DNA of 64,000 nucleotides, from contig CAYYQE010000007.1 in NCBI GenBank assembly GCA_964473745.1, positions 1 through 64,000 of the forward strand. The letters run 5' to 3'. This document shows positions 61,406 to 64,000 of the stretch, in pieces. The stretch is from JABJMC01 sp964473745 (lineage in GTDB: Bacteria > Patescibacteriota > Gracilibacteria > UBA1369 > UBA12473). Positions within the stretch are counted from its first letter, which is position 1, and each line of letters starts with the position of its first letter. The notes under the pieces were generated by a model that was not told the origin of the DNA, did not search any database, and saw nothing but the letters and a program-made list of their open reading frames with translations. The translations under genes and the position numbers were made by a program.

Positions 61406-62881
61406 TTATTTGATGAAATGGTTTCCCAAACTCTGTTTGCGTTTTAAAGCAGCGGCAGTTACTTCTTTGGCGGCGGCTAGCATGTTGCGGGTTTCGCGAA
61501 GGGGGATGTTGATTGATTGGTAGGTTTTGAGGTCTTGTTCGAGGGATTTGATGGTTTGGAGGGCTTCTTGTAGACCTTTTTTAGTGCGCATAATGCCAAC
61601 TTTTTGCCACATGGTTTCGCGGAGTAGACGGCGGGTTTGGGCAAGCTGGCGTTTGAGGGCGGGGGTGATGCGTTGCCATTTGGATTTTGTGAATTTGGGA
61701 AGGTTGGTGAGTTTTGGTGTTTTTTTGATTTGGGGGAGGATTTGGGAAGAGAAAACAAGGGCCTCGAGAAGCGAGTTGGAGGCGAGGCGATTGGCGCCGT
61801 GCACTCCGGTCCAGGCTACTTCACCAAAAGCATAGAGGCCTTTTAGGCTGGTTTCTCCTTTGAGGTTGGTTATGAGGCCGCCACAGCAGTAATGAGCTGC
61901 TGGTGAGATGGGGATTAGGTCAGTGGTGAGATCCAGGTTGTGTTGTTGTAGTTTTTGATAGATTTTAGGGAAACGGAGAATTGTTTCGAGGGGGCTTAAG
62001 TGGCGAATGTCCAGGTAGGCGCCGCCCGCTAGGTCGGCTTGGTAAGTGGCGCGAGCCACCACGTCGCGCGGGGCTAAATCGCGTTGTTTGTGGGCGCCAG
62101 CCATAATGGATTGGTTTTTTTTATCTATTAATTTTGCGCCTTCGCCGCGAAGGGCTTCGCTAAGCAAAAATTTGGTTCGTCCGTGGACTTTTAGAGCCGT
62201 GGGATGGAATTGGATAAATTCTAGATCACGGGTTTTGAGGCCAGCCCGAATGCCTATGCCAATTCCGTCACCAGTGGAAATTTCGGGGTTGGTGGTGTAT
62301 TTGTAAATTTGGCCAATCCCTCCTGTTGCAAGGATTGTGTTTGATGCAAAAACGTGTCGAATTTTATGATTTTTAATGATCTCAATGCCGTAGCAACGTT
62401 TGTTTTTGGTAAGAAGGTCAACGGCAAAAGTGTGTTCCCAAATCGTGATGTTTTTATTGGCTTTTACTTTTTTTAGAAGGGCATGCTCGATTTCTTGTCC
62501 CGTGTAATCGCCAACAAAAGCGATGCGGCGTTTAGTGTGCCCACCTTCTTGGGTAAGGCTCAAAGTTCCGGTTTCGTCAGTAGCAAAGGGCACGCCAATA
62601 GTTACTAGCCGCGCAATGGCTGTGGGGCCGTGTTTAACCATAAATTCAACCGCTTTTTGGTTGTTGTGATGTGATCCGGCCTCCATGGTATCACTGATGT
62701 GTTTTTTGTAGTTGTCAGTTTTGTCTAAAACAGCGGCGATCCCTCCTTGAGCGCGGTTGGTGCCAGTGGCTACCGTGTGTTTTTTTGTTACGATTAACAC
62801 TTGGCCGTATTCGGCCGCGTTTAGGGCAAAGTTAAGTCCCGCGATTCCTGATCCAATAACAATTGTGTGATATTTGTTCAT
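61406..62881 (-). CDS. nadB: L-aspartate oxidase
   Basis: Flavoenzyme making iminoaspartate, the first step of de novo NAD synthesis. The product is 491 residues from ATG 62881; a GTG two codons upstream is the alternative. The FAD dinucleotide fold is VIGSGIAGLNFAL, followed by TNRAQGGIAAVL and the catalytic region DLEFIQFHPTAL. HYCCGGL and GLYAFGEVAWTGVHGANRLASNSLLE are typical of NadB and separate it from succinate dehydrogenase. It follows aroK by 14 nt. nadA and nadC are not in the window. Confidence 0.94.
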   Translation of the reverse strand: MNKYHTIVIGSGIAGLNFALNAAEYGQVLIVTKKHTVATGTNRAQGGIAAVLDKTDNYKKHISDTMEAGSHHNNQKAVEFMVKHGPTAIARLVTIGVPFATDETGTLSLTQEGGHTKRRIAFVGDYTGQEIEHALLKKVKANKNITIWEHTFAVDLLTKNKRCYGIEIIKNHKIRHVFASNTILATGGIGQIYKYTTNPEISTGDGIGIGIRAGLKTRDLEFIQFHPTALKVHGRTKFLLSEALRGEGAKLIDKKNQSIMAGAHKQRDLAPRDVVARATYQADLAGGAYLDIRHLSPLETILRFPKIYQKLQQHNLDLTTDLIPISPAAHYCCGGLITNLKGETSLKGLYAFGEVAWTGVHGANRLASNSLLEALVFSSQILPQIKKTPKLTNLPKFTKSKWQRITPALKRQLAQTRRLLRETMWQKVGIMRTKKGLQEALQTIKSLEQDLKTYQSINIPLRETRNMLAAAKEVTAAALKRKQSLGNHFIK

Positions 62882-62895
62882 GAGCACCGATTGTA

Positions 62896-63405
62896 TCAGA
62901 TAATTTCTTGTTTGCGGAGGTTTTTAATTAGTTTGTCTATGTTTGGCCAGGAACTGGTGTCGTGGGTTAAATCGGCTACGGCGTGATAGGTTTCTTGGCG
63001 TTTTTCCCAGATTTCTTGAAGTTCTTCGAGAGCAGATTTTTCTCCTGTTAGGGAAGGGCGTTCGTAGCTAGCTCCGAGATTTTTTTGAAGAATTTCTAAA
63101 GGGCAGGTAAGAAGGACAATAAATCCGGTTTTTTTAAGAGCAGCAGCGCTTTTGGGGTTCATCATGGTGCCGCCACCGGTGGAGATTATGGTGTTGTTTA
63201 GTTCGGCGCATTCAAGCGCGATTTCGTGTTCTAGAGCGCGAAATTTTTTCCAGCCAACTTCCTTTACATAATGATCAATTTTTTTGTTCACACGGTCCTC
63301 AATGAGGTGGTCAATGTCCACAAAATTCCAGCCCAACTCCTTAGCTAATTCCTTGCCAAGTGAGGTTTTCCCACTAGCCCGCATACCTGTTAAAACAATG
63401 TTCAT
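62896..63405 (-). CDS. aroK: Shikimate kinase
   Basis: Phosphorylates shikimate at the 3-position. The 169-residue product has Walker A GMRASGKTSLG (7-17), the shikimate-binding DIDHLIE with its Asp, the STGGGTMM motif, the lid Arg in YERPSLTG and the C-terminal RQETYHAVADL. The ATG overlaps the stop of the upstream transporter gene by one base, and the TGA stop precedes nadB by 14 nt. Confidence 0.95.
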   Translation of the reverse strand: MNIVLTGMRASGKTSLGKELAKELGWNFVDIDHLIEDRVNKKIDHYVKEVGWKKFRALEHEIALECAELNNTIISTGGGTMMNPKSAAALKKTGFIVLLTCPLEILQKNLGASYERPSLTGEKSALEELQEIWEKRQETYHAVADLTHDTSSWPNIDKLIKNLRKQEII

Positions 63406-64000
63406 TAGTGTTTGATTAGGCTACTAAAACGATGAGCAAGGACAAGAGCGATTATACAGAGTCCGGTGCCAATTAAAAATGGCAAGATGTTGCCATAGTT
63501 TTGTCCGATTGGGGCAAAAATTAAAGCTCCGGTGGCAATGGCACTCATTTGCACAAAATTTACCAATCCAGCCATGCCTCCCGAGCGTTCACTAGGGAAT
63601 AGCTGACGTACACCGTAATACAAGAAAATCAGCATAAAAGCGTCTCCAGCTTCGTGAATAAAGCGTCCTAGTAAGGAGATATCAATACGAGATATGATCA
63701 TTAGCAGGTGTCCAATTGATGATAAAACTAATCCCAAGTATAAAATATGCAAAATTGACCATTTTTTTTCGATTAAATGAATGGCTAGTTTCGCCCACAG
63801 CAGCATGGCCATGATGGCGGTGCCCATATACGCGCCCATTTGGCGGTAATTTAAGCCAAAATCCTCGCGAAGCAATAATCCATATGATGTGACCTCGGCT
63901 CCCATATGAACTGCCCAGATAAAAATCATACTAATAAACAGAAAAACCGGTAGTTTGAAAATATCTTTGCGGTATTCTTTCATTTCAAATTTAAAGGTGG
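63405..64000 (-). CDS. MFS-like transporter, partial (C-terminal part)
   Basis: The visible 192 residues from ATG 63983 form six hydrophobic helices, half of a normal 12-helix major-facilitator protein. The frame stays open upstream to the window edge with no stop, and the Met at 63983 lies at what looks like the loop between the two MFS halves (KEYRKDIFKLPVFLF). The gene therefore probably continues beyond the window and this is its C-terminal half. The substrate cannot be told. It is translationally coupled to aroK. Confidence 0.65.
   Translation of the reverse strand, partial: TFKFEMKEYRKDIFKLPVFLFISMIFIWAVHMGAEVTSYGLLLREDFGLNYRQMGAYMGTAIMAMLLWAKLAIHLIEKKWSILHILYLGLVLSSIGHLLMIISRIDISLLGRFIHEAGDAFMLIFLYYGVRQLFPSERSGGMAGLVNFVQMSAIATGALIFAPIGQNYGNILPFLIGTGLCIIALVLAHRFSSLIKH

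Overview
The window is chromosomal DNA of a bacterium that looks like a member of the Candidate Phyla Radiation (Patescibacteria), most likely Peregrinibacteria-like. That placement is an inference from gene content: very large SLH-domain surface proteins, a lone VirB4-type ATPase, and many short hypothetical exported proteins beside a core set (gyrA, gyrB, priA, ruvA, ruvC, glmS, pyk, gpmI, tgt, prmC, prfA, rpsU, rpmE). Shikimate-pathway genes (aroC, aroK) and nadB are also present, which strongly reduced CPR lineages usually lack. TGA is used as an ordinary stop codon (ruvC, pilD, tgt, aroK, prmC and the TSP3 gene), so this is not the UGA-to-glycine code of Gracilibacteria/Absconditabacteria.

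Layout. 1-1789: 5' part of priA (minus). 1925-8794: two SLH-anchored exported proteins (a CARDB-repeat protein and a HExxH metalloprotease with an FN3 domain) and a Cys-rich hypothetical. 8791-12944 (minus): mannose-phosphate cupin, a fused SecD-SecF carrying an inserted parvulin domain, tRNA-Arg(UCG), and a small membrane protein starting 8 nt after the tRNA CCA. 13078-18399 (minus): tightly packed ruvC, TPR protein, prepilin peptidase, gpmI, manC. 18479-22289 (minus): coiled-coil protein, transglutaminase-like protein, pyk, small hypothetical. 22379-26961 (minus): tgt-ruvA-Xaa-Pro peptidase, with a 19-N assembly gap in the peptidase, then glmS. 27227-39859: one 4210-residue modular S-layer-type protein. 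39927-45539 (minus): gyrA, a thrombospondin-type-3 membrane protein, rpmE with an acidic tail, aroC. 45640-51613: GGDEF protein, VirB4 ATPase, degenerate NlpC/P60-like protein, SprT-like metallopeptidase. 51581-53392 (minus): SLH-anchored C-terminal processing protease. 53494-60060: FecR-like membrane protein, gyrB, rpsU, prmC-prfA. 60064-64000 (minus): Tiki/ChaN-like exported protein, nadB, aroK and the C-terminal part of an MFS-like transporter running off the window.

The envelope is the dominant theme: four SLH proteins, a CARDB/TSP3 protein, an S41 protease, a prepilin peptidase, and SecDF with its own prolyl-isomerase domain form a plausible export, folding and anchoring set for a proteinaceous cell surface. 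manC plus the cupin point to GDP-mannose supply, and glmS to amino-sugar supply.

Expression signals are unusual. Almost no start codon is preceded by an AGGAGG-like Shine-Dalgarno sequence. Many -10 boxes lie only a few to about 20 nt before the ATG, and several starts are preceded by pyrimidine tracts with CCTCC. A shared promoter-like block recurs before glmS, the S41 protease and the cupin. No insertion sequence, prophage or CRISPR array was seen, and no intergenic stretch exceeds about 300 bases.
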